64,000 nucleotides of DNA from Poronia punctata (taxonomy: Eukaryota; Ascomycota; Sordariomycetes; Xylariales; Xylariaceae): NCBI GenBank assembly GCA_022579005.1, contig MU401615.1, positions 1-64,000 of the forward strand, written 5' to 3'. Shown here piece after piece: positions 1 through 12,162 of this stretch. A program made the translations under genes and the position numbers. The notes beneath the pieces were generated by a model, which was not told where the DNA came from, made no database searches, and saw nothing but the letters and a program-made list of their open reading frames with translations. Every line of letters starts with the position of its first letter. The first letter of the stretch is position 1.

Positions 1-3000
1 AAAAGTATAATTAAAAGTTAAAAAACTAAAAAAAAGCTAGTATTTTAGCTATTTTTATAATAGCAGTTTTAAATAACTTTAAAAAAGCAAAAGCATTTTA
101 AGCAAAGTTAAGTATTAAAAACGCTTTTAATAATAAAAGCAAGTTTTGCTTATATTTTTTTAAAAACAAAAAAAGCTATTACTTATAGTTATTATATAAG
201 TACGCTTACTTTTAATATATTATTATTAAATTTATAAGCTTTAAAAGTTTTTAAATAAGTAATAAGCATATTAAAAAAACTAAAAAGCACTACTTATAAG
301 CTAAATAAAATAAACTTTAATAAAAAATTATAAAAAAAAGGTAAGCAGTACTATTAAAACTTATAAGCTTTAAAAAAAAAAAAAAATTAAATAAGCAAAA
401 AAATTCTAGCTAAAGCAAGTATTTATTTAAAAATTAAATTTATATAGTAATTAATTTAATAAGCTTTAATATTAAAGCTAAAAACTTTACTATATTTATA
501 ATACTTAAATAACTTTAATATATACTAGCAAATAGCATAGTACTAAATAACTATAAAATAGTTTATTTAATTAATAAATTAAATTTATTAAATAAAAAAA
601 GCTTTTTAGCTATATTTAATAGTAGCATTTTATTTAATATTATAAGCTTTTTAATAATTAAAAAAAGTTAATAAATAATTTAAAAAGTAATAAATAAGAT
701 TATAAGCTTTTATATAAAAAACCTAGTTTTAAAAAATATAAATATAATTAAAAGTTTTTATATTAATATTATTTTAAAAGCTTAACTTTAACAAAAAAAA
801 ATTTAATATTATAATTTTAACTACTTATTTTAATATAAATTAATTAAGCATAATATTATACTTAAAATGCTTATATATTATTATAACCTAGTTTTTTTTA
901 AATATAAGCTTTAATTTTTTTATTTTAATAATTACTTAATAAACTTTATAATATTTTTTAATATTTTACTTAGTACTATAAAAATTATAATAGCTACTAT
1001 AAAAAAAAAATATTAACTTTTTAAAAACTTATTATAATTATAAACTAATTTAAAATAATTATAATATTTAAAAGCAAAATATTTAAGTTTAAAAGCTTTA
1101 TAAGCTTTAGCTAATAAAATATAAAATATTAAAATTTAAAAAATACTTTATATTAAATATAATAGCTATACTACTACTTATATAACTAAAGTAATATTTT
1201 GCTAAACTTTAAAGTATTATATAAGTTAGCTATTTTAAAAAATTTATTAAAATTTATTTAATTATAAAAAAAGCTATAATAAATTTATATAAATATTAGT
1301 TTTAAAAAATAAATATAACAAAATGCTTTAAGCTTTTTTATTATAAAAAAAAAGCTTAAAACTAGTATTTAAAAAGCTTACTAGTTTTAAAAAGTAAGTA
1401 AAACGCTAGTTTAAACTTTTTTTTTACTTTTTTTGCTATAATAATAAAAAAGCAATTATTACTATAAAAAAAAAACTAAATATAAAAAATAATATAAAAA
1501 AAAAGAAATTATAATAAAAACTTTACTTATATACGTTAAAAAACTAGTAAAAGCAAGTAAACAAGCTAAATAATAAATTATATGTAAATTAATTGCTATA
1601 ATAAATAAAGTATATTTATTTACTAAACTATAGCTAAAAACAGTTTAAATAATAATATAGTTATATAATTAAAGCTTTTTAAAAGCTTACAATTTTTATA
1701 GCCTACTTAAAAAGCTTTATATATAGTTTATATATTATTTTTATTAGTATATATTAAAAGTAAAAAAAGTACTAATAAGTAATTTTAAACTAAATTAATT
1801 ATAAATAATAGCATATAAATATAAATACTATTTATTAAAGCAAAATTTTCTTATAAGTTATTAAAAATAAGTATTTAAAATAAAACTTTAAGCATATATA
1901 AAATATATAATAAAATATATAGTAACTAACTTATATTAAATTTAAATATTTATAATAAAGTAAATAATTATATTTAAAAATATAAAGATTAATAAAATAT
2001 AATTTTATAACTTAAAAAAAACTTATAAGCATATTAATTAAAAAATAATATAATATAAGTTTATTAAAATTAAACTAATACTAATATTATTTTTTAATAA
2101 ACTTTTAAATAATAAAACTAAAAATATTTTAAGTTATAAAATATTACTTAATACGCTACTAGTAAAAAAAAAAACTAAAAGTACACTTAAACTAACTAAA
2201 AGCTTAAATAGCTTTTTATAAGCTTATAAGTTAAAAGTAAATATAGTATAAAAGCAAGTAAAGCTACTAAAAAACTTATAATATTAATAGCAAAAACTTA
2301 TAACTTTTAAAAATATGCTAAAGTTTTTTAAGCAAAAAAAACAATATAACTAAAAACTTAAATAATAAAGTAGTATATTAGTAGCACTTAAAAAAAGTAT
2401 ATAAAGTATAAAGTAAAAACTATAAAAATTAAATATATTAAAAAAAACGCTATAAGCTAATATTAATAAATAGCTTAAATAAAAAATAGCTATTTTAAAG
2501 CGTTTAAGCTTATAAAGTAATAAAATAAAGTATTAAAATAAAACTTTAAATATTTAACTATATTTAATAATAAAAAAAAAAGCTTTAAAATATTAAAAAA
2601 ACTTTTATAATACTTTAAAGTACTTTAACACTTTTAATATGCAACTTAAAAAAAAGCAAAACAAAGCTTTTAAAAAAAAAGCATAAAGCTTAAATACTTT
2701 TAATATAAAAAAGCTAAAAATAAAAAAAAAATATATTTAGTAAAAACTTTTAAAACAAGTTAAAAAAAGCAAAAAACTTTATAGATTTTTATTTTATAAT
2801 AAAGCTAAAAAAAGCAATTAGCATATATTTATAATATTTATATATAGTAAAAATATAATTATAATATTAAATAATAATAATAAGTATTAAAATTTTTTTT
2901 TAAAAATATTTTTTTTAAATTAACTAAAAGCAATTTATTAAAAAAATTAAAAATATAAAACTTTATATATTATGTTTATAGCAATAATAAAGCAAATAAA

Positions 3001-3189
3001 AGCAAAACGTTTAAATACTTTTTTAAAAAAGAAAATTTATTAAAATAACCTAATAAAGCTAAAACTTAAGCATTAAAAAAACTTTATAACATATTTACTA
3101 AAAAAGTATTTTAAAAAAAGTATAAAAAAAAAGCTAAATTAAATACTTATACTTAACGTTATAAAATATATTTTATATAAAAATATAAT

Positions 3190-4612
3190 AAGCAAGCTAT
3201 TATTATTAAAATAAGTATTTGCTTATAAGTTTAATAAAAAAAAGTATTTTATAAACTATAAAGCTAAATTAGTAGTAAAAAAAAATTAATAAGTAATTAA
3301 TACTTTTTAGTTAACTTATATAGCTACTTTTATTACTTTAACCTTTTAATTAATTATAATAATAGTAGCTTATTTTAGTTTTAAATATAAATAGTATAAT
3401 ATTAAAAGCGTATTTTTTAACGTAAGTAAAAAAAGTAAAAAGCTAATAGTATATAATATGCTTAATAGTATAAAAAAGTATTTTAATAAAGTTATACTAC
3501 TTTTAAAAGTATTATATAGTTTAAAAGACTTGCTTTTTTTTTAATATAAAAAATTTTTAAGTATACTAATAAAATTTAGTTTTATACTTTTTAAAAAAAA
3601 ACTTTGCTTATTTTATAATAAAAACTGCTAAATACTAATAATTTTTTATATAAACAATTTTTTAGTACTATATTTAAAGTTTTATAAAGTATAAGTATTT
3701 TAAGTAACTTAAAATATTAAATAAGTATATAAAATTAAAATTTAAAAAAATATTATATAGTTTTTTAAAATTAAAGTAATAAAAAATAAAAATAAAAAAA
3801 AACAATTTTTTTGCTATATAACTAATATATTAAAAAAGTAGCTAAGCGTTATAATTTAGCTAATAAAAACTAAACACTATATATACTACTACCTTATAAA
3901 AAACTAAAAAAGTTTAAAAGCATAGTAATAAAAGCGCAAATTAAAGTATATTAAAAGTATATAAAATTAATTATATATATAGCAATTATAATAAAAGCAA
4001 ATATATTATATGCTATATTACTTTTATTAAAGTTTTTAACTAACTTAAGTTTAAAATATTTAGTTATAATAAATTAAGTTATTAAGTATTTATACTATAC
4101 TAAAAAGCTAAAAATAATAATAAACTATTTTTTTAGTAGCTTATAAGTATTAATAATAGCAAAAAATGCGTTTTTTGTTAATAATTTAAAAATATAGCAA
4201 TTTTTTTATAAATATTTAATAAGTTTATAAAAAAGCTTAATTATTTAAAAAGCATATTAATAAAATATAGTTTTTACTTTTATTATAAAAGTAAAGTTAA
4301 TAATTTTAAAACTAATAAATAAAAAAGCTATAGCGTTAAAATATTTAATAGCTAATATAAAGCTTAATTTTAACTAAAACTAAAAAATTTACTTTAATAA
4401 TATATAAGCAATTTGCTTAGCAATAAAAAATAAAAAATATATTAATACTTAATTAAAATATGTTAATATATAAAATATATAAATATATAAGCAATATTAA
4501 AAAAGCTTATTTAAAATTAAGTATATAGCAATAGCTAATATGCTAGCTAATAAACTTATTAAAAACTTATTTTAAAAAGTATTTAAGCATTTTAAATTAC
4601 TATTAAACTTAT
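3190..4612 (+). mobile_element. Fossil Ty1/Copia reverse transcriptase-RNase H
   Basis: Read in the single frame that contains 3257, the conceptual translation follows the Copia polymerase order although it is full of stops. Landmarks are YKAKLVVK at 3257-3280; two TAA codons just after it where the family has QQ; QYNIKSVF near 3390 (family: QYDxxxAF); a stretch ending LLLKVLYSLKDL near 3500-3530 (family: LxKALYGLK); and YINN at 3647-3658 where the catalytic YVDD should be, explained by G-to-A changes. RNase H-like text continues in the same frame to about 4610, near the expected ADGLTK region. No indel is needed over about 1.4 kb, so decay was by substitution. Integrase and gag were not recognised but may lie upstream. 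The element is dead. Confidence 0.8.
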
Positions 4613-6330
4613 AATAAATTTTAATATTACTACTTAAAATAAAAAATTAACTTTAAAAAGTAGTAAAATATTATACTTTAATTAAAAAAAAGCGCAAGTA
4701 TTAAAAGTTTATTATAAAACTTTAATATTTATATTTAAACTAGCTAAATAAAACTACTTAAAAATAATAAATAATAAATAAGCATAAAATAAAACTAATT
4801 TAATTTTTTTTAAAAGCTTTTTTACTTTTTACTTTTTTTTTTACTTTTTTTTTTTAAATATTAGTAGTACGCTGCTAACTTTAACTACTATAAGCTTTAT
4901 AAGCACTATAACTACTACTATATACTTTTTATTAAAAAGTACTAAAACTTTAAAAACTAATAATAATATTTTAAGCTAAAATAAGCTTTTTATTATTTAT
5001 TATAAGCTTATTAAGCTTTATGTTTTTAATTTTATAACTTTTTAGCTTAAGCATTTAAAATATTATATTTTATATTTTTTTTAAAAACACTTGCTACTAA
5101 ACATTTTTTTTAAAATAAAAGTAAATAATACGCTAGTAAAAATTACTATAATGCTTATTTAAAGTGTTAATATACTTATATAACTTTTTTATTTTTTAAA
5201 ATAAAGTTAAATACTTATAAGCATTAAAAATAAAAATAAAATACTTACTTAATTTTTAGCAGTTGCTTTTGCTTTAAGTATTTTAAATAAAGCGTTAGTA
5301 TATAATATAACTTAAGTAAAAAGTAAATAATAAGCTTAGCTAGTAGTATAATATAAGCATAAATAGTAATTTAAGTTAGCTATATTATAATAACTAATTT
5401 TAAAAAATAAATAAACAAAATTATATATTATAACTAAAAAACAATTAGTATATAAAATATTTTAATAAGTACTTAGTTATAATTTAAGTATAACTTTTTG
5501 CTTTTTTTTATAAATAAAAAAAGCAAGCGTTTTAAAAATAGCTTTATTAGTACATAAAAGCTAATTTAAAGTATATAGCTTTATATAATTATAATATAAA
5601 ATATAATTTTTATTTATATTAAACTTGCTAAACTAAATATTATTATTATTATTATTATTGCTTTTTTTATTAAAACTAAAGCTAATAAAAATAAAAATAT
5701 TTAAACTAAAGCTAGCAAAAGCAAAAGTATTAAAAATAGTTTATAAAACTTATAGCTATTTATTAAGCACTAGATTTAAACTAGCATTAAATAATATATT
5801 TAAGCGTTGCTTTAGCGCTTGCCTTTTTTTTACTAAGCTAAAAGTACATAGTAAAATAATATACGTAAAAAAAAAAAACTTTAAAAAAAAACTTTAATTA
5901 AAAATAAAAAAACTATACTTAAAAGCTTTTTATAGCTTTTAAGCAATAGCTTTTTTTTTTAATATAAAAAAAACTTTTTAATAAAATAAGCAACTATATA
6001 GCAAAAGTAAATTAATATAATTAAATAAAAAAGCAAGCATTATAATATATTAAAAATGCTTTAACTTACTATATAAAACCTTTATAATAATTTTTACTAT
6101 AAAAATAAATATAAAATAAAAAACATACTTTTAATTAAAAAATATAATAAGTTATAGCTTATAATACTAACTAAAGCAAAGTACGCATTTTTTTTATGCA
6201 CTAAAGCTTTTTATTCCTTTTTAAACTTAACTAAAAAGTTTGTAATATTAAAGTATTATTTATTTATACTAGTATAAAAAAAAATTAAAAACTAAATTAA
6301 ATACTATAAAAAATACTATAATAAAAACAA

Positions 6331-6530
6331 AAAAAGGATTTATAATATTTTTAAGTTGCTTACTAATAACTTATACTTTAAGCAAAAATATAAAAGTATT
6401 TATAATATATTTAAGTTGCTTGCTAATAACTAATACTTTAAATAAAAATATAAAAGTACTTATAATATTATTTAGTTGCTTGCTAGCAACATTTTTATTT
6501 ATAGTATTTTTAAATTGCTTGTTAGCAGCT
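6331..6530. repeat. 60-bp tandem repeat inside AT-rich block
   Basis: Three adjacent copies with an exact 60-bp period, marked by TTAAGTTGCT at 6351, 6411 and (as TTTAGTTGCT) 6471. Each is followed by a T(A/G)CTAATAAC- or TGCTAGCAAC-type string. A shortened fourth copy with AAATTGCTTG lies at about 6513-6530. The copies differ by single substitutions. Confidence 0.75.
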
Positions 6531-7721
6531 TTTTTTATATTATTTTGCTAACGTTAACAAATATAACATATTATAAAATTACTTTTGCTTAATAAATTAA
6601 ATAGTAAAAAAATAAATAACTAAAGCATACGCTTTGCTTACTATTTAGTATGCTTTAAAATATAAATAGCATTTATACTAGCAAAAGCATTACGTATAAA
6701 TACTATACTAAAAACAACTCTTACTATTAAAAAAAGTATAAGCATTATATAAAAAAACAGCAAACTATAAACTTTAATATAAAAAATATAAAAAGTAATT
6801 ATAAACACTTTAAAAGCTTATTTAAATACAATAACTTTTTTATAAGCATTAAAATTATTATTTAAATACTTATTAACTTTTATTATAAAAGTTTAACTAA
6901 TAGTAATAACTTTTAAATAAGTATTTATATTATTATTAAAATGCTTATTTTTTAATACTTACTTTATAAAGCTTTTTTTATAATATAACTAGTTTTGCTT
7001 TTTTTTAAATAGCAAGCTAAAAACTATATTAAATATAAGTATAAAATACTTTAACAAAAGCAAACCTATAATTAAAATAAGTTAAATAAGCATTATAAGT
7101 AATATAAAAAAGCTTGCAAGCATATTAGCTTTATTTTTTTTATAATAAAGCATTATAAAAGCTAAGTTGTACTTATTTATGCTATAAAAGTTTTTTATAT
7201 AAGCTTAAGCTAAAAAAGTAGCAAAATCTTTTATATTAAAGTTTGCATTTATATGCTTAGCTATAGCTTAAAACTTTTTTTTTAATTAATAAACTATTTA
7301 TATATTAAAAATAAGTTTAAATTTTATATTATATACTATAAAATAGCATAGCAAGCATTAAATAAAAAAAAAAATGCGCATATTATTTACTTTATAATTA
7401 AAAAGTATAACAACGTTTTAAATACTTTAAAAATTAATTAAAAACTAATACTTACGCGCTAAAAGGTAGTAATAAGTATATAAAATAAAAAAATATAAAA
7501 GCAAAAATATAAAAAAAAAAGGTTAAAAAATTTAAAAAAGTATTTAAGCTTATAAAAATATTAGCACAAGTAAAGTAAACAAATAATAAATATAACTAAG
7601 CACTATAATATAATATAAAATACTTAAAAGTACTTAGTTTAAATATAAGTATATTTAATATATTTATAAGCTTATATAAATAATAAAGTACTAAAGTACT
7701 TAATTATTTTAATTTATTTTA

Positions 7722-7875
7722 ATTACTATATATTATAATACATTTTTAAATATGCACTTATATTTAAAAAAAACCTAAAAATTGCTAGCATTTATATAAT
7801 TATTAGCACTTTATAATTATTATAACACATTTTAAATATGTAAACATATTTAAAAATTAGTTTATATACGCTAAT
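7722..7875. repeat. Diverged direct/inverted repeat, possible LTR edge
   Basis: Two similar strings (TTATAATACATTTTTAAATATG near 7735 in shortened form, and TTATAACACATTTTAAATATG near 7820) are about 85 bp apart. Read on the minus strand, the second begins TGTTATAATAATTATAAAG, which resembles the TGTTA start of Copia long terminal repeats. No second terminal copy was identified, so this is only a suggestion. Confidence 0.3.
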
Positions 7876-10800
7876 ATTATTATTTTATTTATAACAATTT
7901 CTTTTTATTTATTTACATTATCTTGCTAGTTAATATTTAAAGCTGTTTATAATAGTTAGCTTTAAATAAAAAGTATATAATAAATAAAGCATATAACCTA
8001 GATTTAAAAGTATTAAAAGTACTTTAAGTAACTAAGTATATAGTAACCTTATTTTAAATAAAATAAAATATGCTACGCATATTTTATACTATTATATAAT
8101 ATATACCTATACTTAAAAAGTATTAAAAATATATAAAGCACCTTAAACCTAGTTAAATACTTTTATAAATTATAGTTAATTATATTATATTTTCAAGCGT
8201 ATAGTTCTACCTTTAATACTTTATACCTATTTTAATTTACTCTATTTGCTATAACTTATTATTAGATAATATTATAACTATAAGCTTAAAATTAGCTTAC
8301 TTAAGTATTTTAAAGCTAATTTAAATAAATATAACTTATATACTAAGCATTATAAAGTTAATAATAAAAGTTAAGTAATATAAAGTAATGCTTTAAAATT
8401 TTAAAATTTAAGCGTTATTAAATTAGTATATAAAAAATTTTTTAAGCTTATTTAATTTTAAAAAATAATATATAAATATTATAGCTAAAACTAAATATTA
8501 TATTAATATTAGTAATAATATACTTATTAAGCTATTACTATAAAAGTATAGCTTTTTATAAAAATATATGCTTTATAACTTTATTAAAGCTTACTTTAAT
8601 ATTTATATTTAAAAAAGCAAAAGTTTACAAAGATTATTAGCGCTTTTAATTTTAAAAAAAGCTTTAAAAGCTATTATACTAAATAAAAACTTTTTTAAAT
8701 ATAATAAAAAAGTTATATAGTATATATGCTATAATTTTTAAAAAGTTAATAAATAAACTAAAAAGCATATATATTTGCTTTTAAATATATAAAATAAAGT
8801 TTAATATGCAGCTAGCTACTAATAATATATTTTTATTAACTTAAAAAATAGCTTTTAATATATTAAAGTTTATAAAAAAAATTATAAAAAAACTATATTT
8901 ATAATACTTTTTAGTATTTATAAGTAGCTTATTATACTATTTAAGCTATATAATATACTTATAATATTTTAAGCGCTAATTTAAAAAATACTTAAAAAGT
9001 ATTATAAGTAGTTTACTAGCTTTTTAAATAATATTTATATTTAAAAAAATTTAATTAAATAACTTTATAAATACTACTATAAAGTATTTGCTTGCTTTAT
9101 AAAATATAAAATAATAATTAATATATAAAAGTGCTTTATATTTATTTATAAAAGCGTTTTTTTAAGCTTTTATATATTTGCTAATAAAATTAAAACTAAT
9201 TTAGCTAAAGTATTTATAGTGCTTAAATATTTAATACTATAAATTATAACTAAAATTTAAGCGTTTATAAATGCTATAAAATACTTTAAGCACTTTATAT
9301 ACTGCTTTATATATTATTTAATACTTTTAACTACTTTTTTAAGCAGCTTAAAAAATATGCTAATAATATTATTACTAAAAGTATAAAAAACGTAATATAA
9401 AATTTATATAGCTATTATTATAATATTTATAGTTTAAAGTTTTAATTAGCAACTTTTATTTATTATTAACTTTAATTTAAGTAGTTTATATATTAAAGCT
9501 TGCTTAATATAGCTTTATTTATATAATATAAAATTATTATTATACTTTATAGCTTATTACTTTAAAAAGCTTATAAAAACATAGTTTTAATACTTTATAT
9601 AAAAACATAAACTTTTTACTATTATACTTAGCTTGCAATATTAGCATTATTAAATTAAAAATAGCAATATAATAGTTTAAATAAACTATTAGTTACTAAC
9701 GCTTATTTAAATAAAAGCAAAGCAACTTATATAAATAGTTTAATTTTTTAATGCTATAAAATATTATAAAATTTAAATAGTATATAAGCTAAGCAAAGCA
9801 AATATATTAGCTAACTAGCTATTAAAGCTTAAAAAAGCTATAGCTAATAATAAAGTAGTACTAAAAGTAACGTTGTTATAATAACTTAATAAACTTAATT
9901 TATAAGCTATTTTTAAACATATTTAGTATAGCTTAAGTTTGCTTAAAAATATTAACTTTAAATAAAGCTATAAGCACTTTATAATATATAAAAAACGCTT
10001 TTATAAAATATAACACTTTTAATACGTTTTTAGCAAGCTTTTATATATTATAAGCATTATAAGCTAAATAATATTGTTATTTAAAGTACTTAAATTTAAA
10101 AATTTAATATAAAAAAGTTATAAATTATATAAGTATTTTAGCTACTTAAGTATTAGCGTTTTAACTTATAAAATAAGTAAAGCTTTTTAATATTTTAAAA
10201 TAGTTTTTATTATATAGTAAGTTATAATAAAATATATTTTATATTAACTTATAAAGCTATTAATAACTTAATTATTTAATTTATAGCTAATTATTTTATT
10301 AGCGCTGCTTATAAAGTAAATAATAAACTATATATATATAAATAATTAAAATATGCTTATTTATATTAAATATATTATATTATAAATAAAAGCAAAAATT
10401 ATACTAAGTATAAAATTTATTAATACTAAGCTTTTAATAATAAAAATAAGCTATACTTTTAAATTTTTAAAAAAATAAATTTATAATAATAATATTAGCT
10501 TTATAAATATAAAATTAATAAAATAGTATAAATTTAATAAGTTTATTTTTAAGCTTATAACGTTATTATGTTTATAAAGTAATAGTAAAATTAAAAAAGT
10601 TAATAAAAACTTTAAAAAAATTATATTTTATAAAACTATAATAAACTAATATTATAACTTACTTATTTTATTTACTTTTATAGTATAAATATATAATTAA
10701 GTACTTAAGCTTAATAATTATAATAGTTATTTTTTTTTATTTAGTACTAAGCTGCTTTAAAGTATAAATGCTATAAAATATATTAAATATATTTATAAAC

Positions 10801-11464
10801 TAACTAAAAAAAAAAAGTAAAAAGTATAAAAAAAGCTAGCGCTTTATTATAAAATATTAATAGTATGCTAATAATATAATAGCATAATAGCGTTTTAAAA
10901 TTAAATTTAAGCTTACTTATAAAAAAAAAAAAGTTTAATTTATATTTATAATATTAAAAATTAAGTACTATAAGTATAGTAATAAGTATATAAAGCTAAA
11001 CTTTTTTATAATAGCTTTTAAATAATTATTAATTATTATTTAAACAATATATATTAACTTTAAAGCTTAAAAAATATAGTATTAATAAATAAATATAATA
11101 GTACTAACTTATTTTTAGTATACTTAAAAAATAGCTACTTTATAAAAAGCTTATAATATATAAGCAAAATAATATTATAGTAAAATAAAAAAAAACTATT
11201 AACGCTAGCTAAAATTAACTAAAGTAATTAAAGCAGCAATAAAGTTTATAATAGTAGCAAAAAGTATAAAAATATAATTAAAAACAATTATGCTAGCAAA
11301 AAAAATAATATAAATTTACTAGTTATAAAAATAAGTAAACTATATAAAATAAAAGTACTAATATATAAAAAACAATATAAAACAATTAAAAGTAAGTACT
11401 AAATATAGTATTTACTTATATTTTATATATTTTAAACCTTTAAATATTTCTTTTTTATTTTACT

Positions 11465-12062
11465 TTATATACAATATATTAATAGGTCTTCTATACTAGT
11501 TAACATAAGTTTACGTACTTTAATTAGTACGTTAAACCACGTTGGCACCGTAGGACCAGAAGCACACTCACGACGAGATGACCATATCCAAAATACTGCG
11601 TATGCACAGTCCTCCGCAGAACCATACGACTGTCCGTTATGGTTTGCGGCAACGGCCTGATGAGCTGGAGAACAGCCGGTGATCACCGCGGAAACATGGC
11701 CAGACTGGCAATCCACTAGATGAAACGCAATGGACTGGGAACTGGTTGCGTCTGGTATTACTGTTTCTATTGGCGACGCGCTCCCTACAATTCTATTTGA
11801 TGCCGAAGCCCAGGTATATGACGAGTTTTCAATATCGCTGTATATCATCGTTCCGGGGCATAAAATCGTCAATAGGTCTGGGCGTAGGTGTCGATTGGTA
11901 CTTAGTATGCAACATAGAGGCAGTGAACATAAGTACACACTTCGATTTACCTACTCCAACAATACCGGAGCCATCAGCAGGAGACATAGTACCGGCTTGT
12001 AGCTTCTGTAGCCAGATGAAATCTCGGGTTGTGCTGGTCGTGCGATGTTGTAAATCGACCTA
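11465..12062 (-). other. Unrecognised open frame at the repeat boundary
   Basis: A minus-strand open frame of about 157 codons (11465-11938) runs from ordinary DNA into the edge of the AT-rich block. The part before the edge includes DIENSSYTWASASNRIVGS and HLVDCQSGHVSAVITGC. The last 25 or so residues are encoded by AT-rich DNA. It has no domain I recognise and no convincing start. A second short frame opening with MSPADGSGIVGVGKSK lies upstream on the same strand. It could be the surviving end of a gene cut by the repeat block, or chance. Confidence 0.25.
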
Positions 12063-12162
12063 ACCTACCAGCTAATTTCGGGCATCCAAGCCAGTAAGTG
12101 CCCGATCATCAAAGCGAATGTTGCCCCAAAGTTAGCTGGAGCAATCGGCATTCGTGGCGTAT

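Larger units (their letters stand above)
1..11464. repeat. AT-rich RIP-type mutated repeat block
   Basis: Nearly the whole stretch is A and T, full of TA, with stop codons in every frame and no intact gene. G and C survive mainly as AGC, AGT, GCT, ACT and GCA. This is the appearance of repeats mutated by repeat-induced point mutation (C to T on both strands), known from Pezizomycotina. At least one retroelement can still be read (3190-4612). The few open frames, such as 5658-5897, are low-complexity Lys/Leu/Phe strings and are not credible genes. The block runs off the left edge, so its full size is unknown. A subtelomeric or centromeric position is possible but not shown. Confidence 0.9.

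Noticed and set aside
5658..5897. 79-codon open frame in the AT-rich block.
   Set aside because: Low-complexity Lys/Leu/Phe/Ile composition expected from AT-rich DNA with few stops; no motif.
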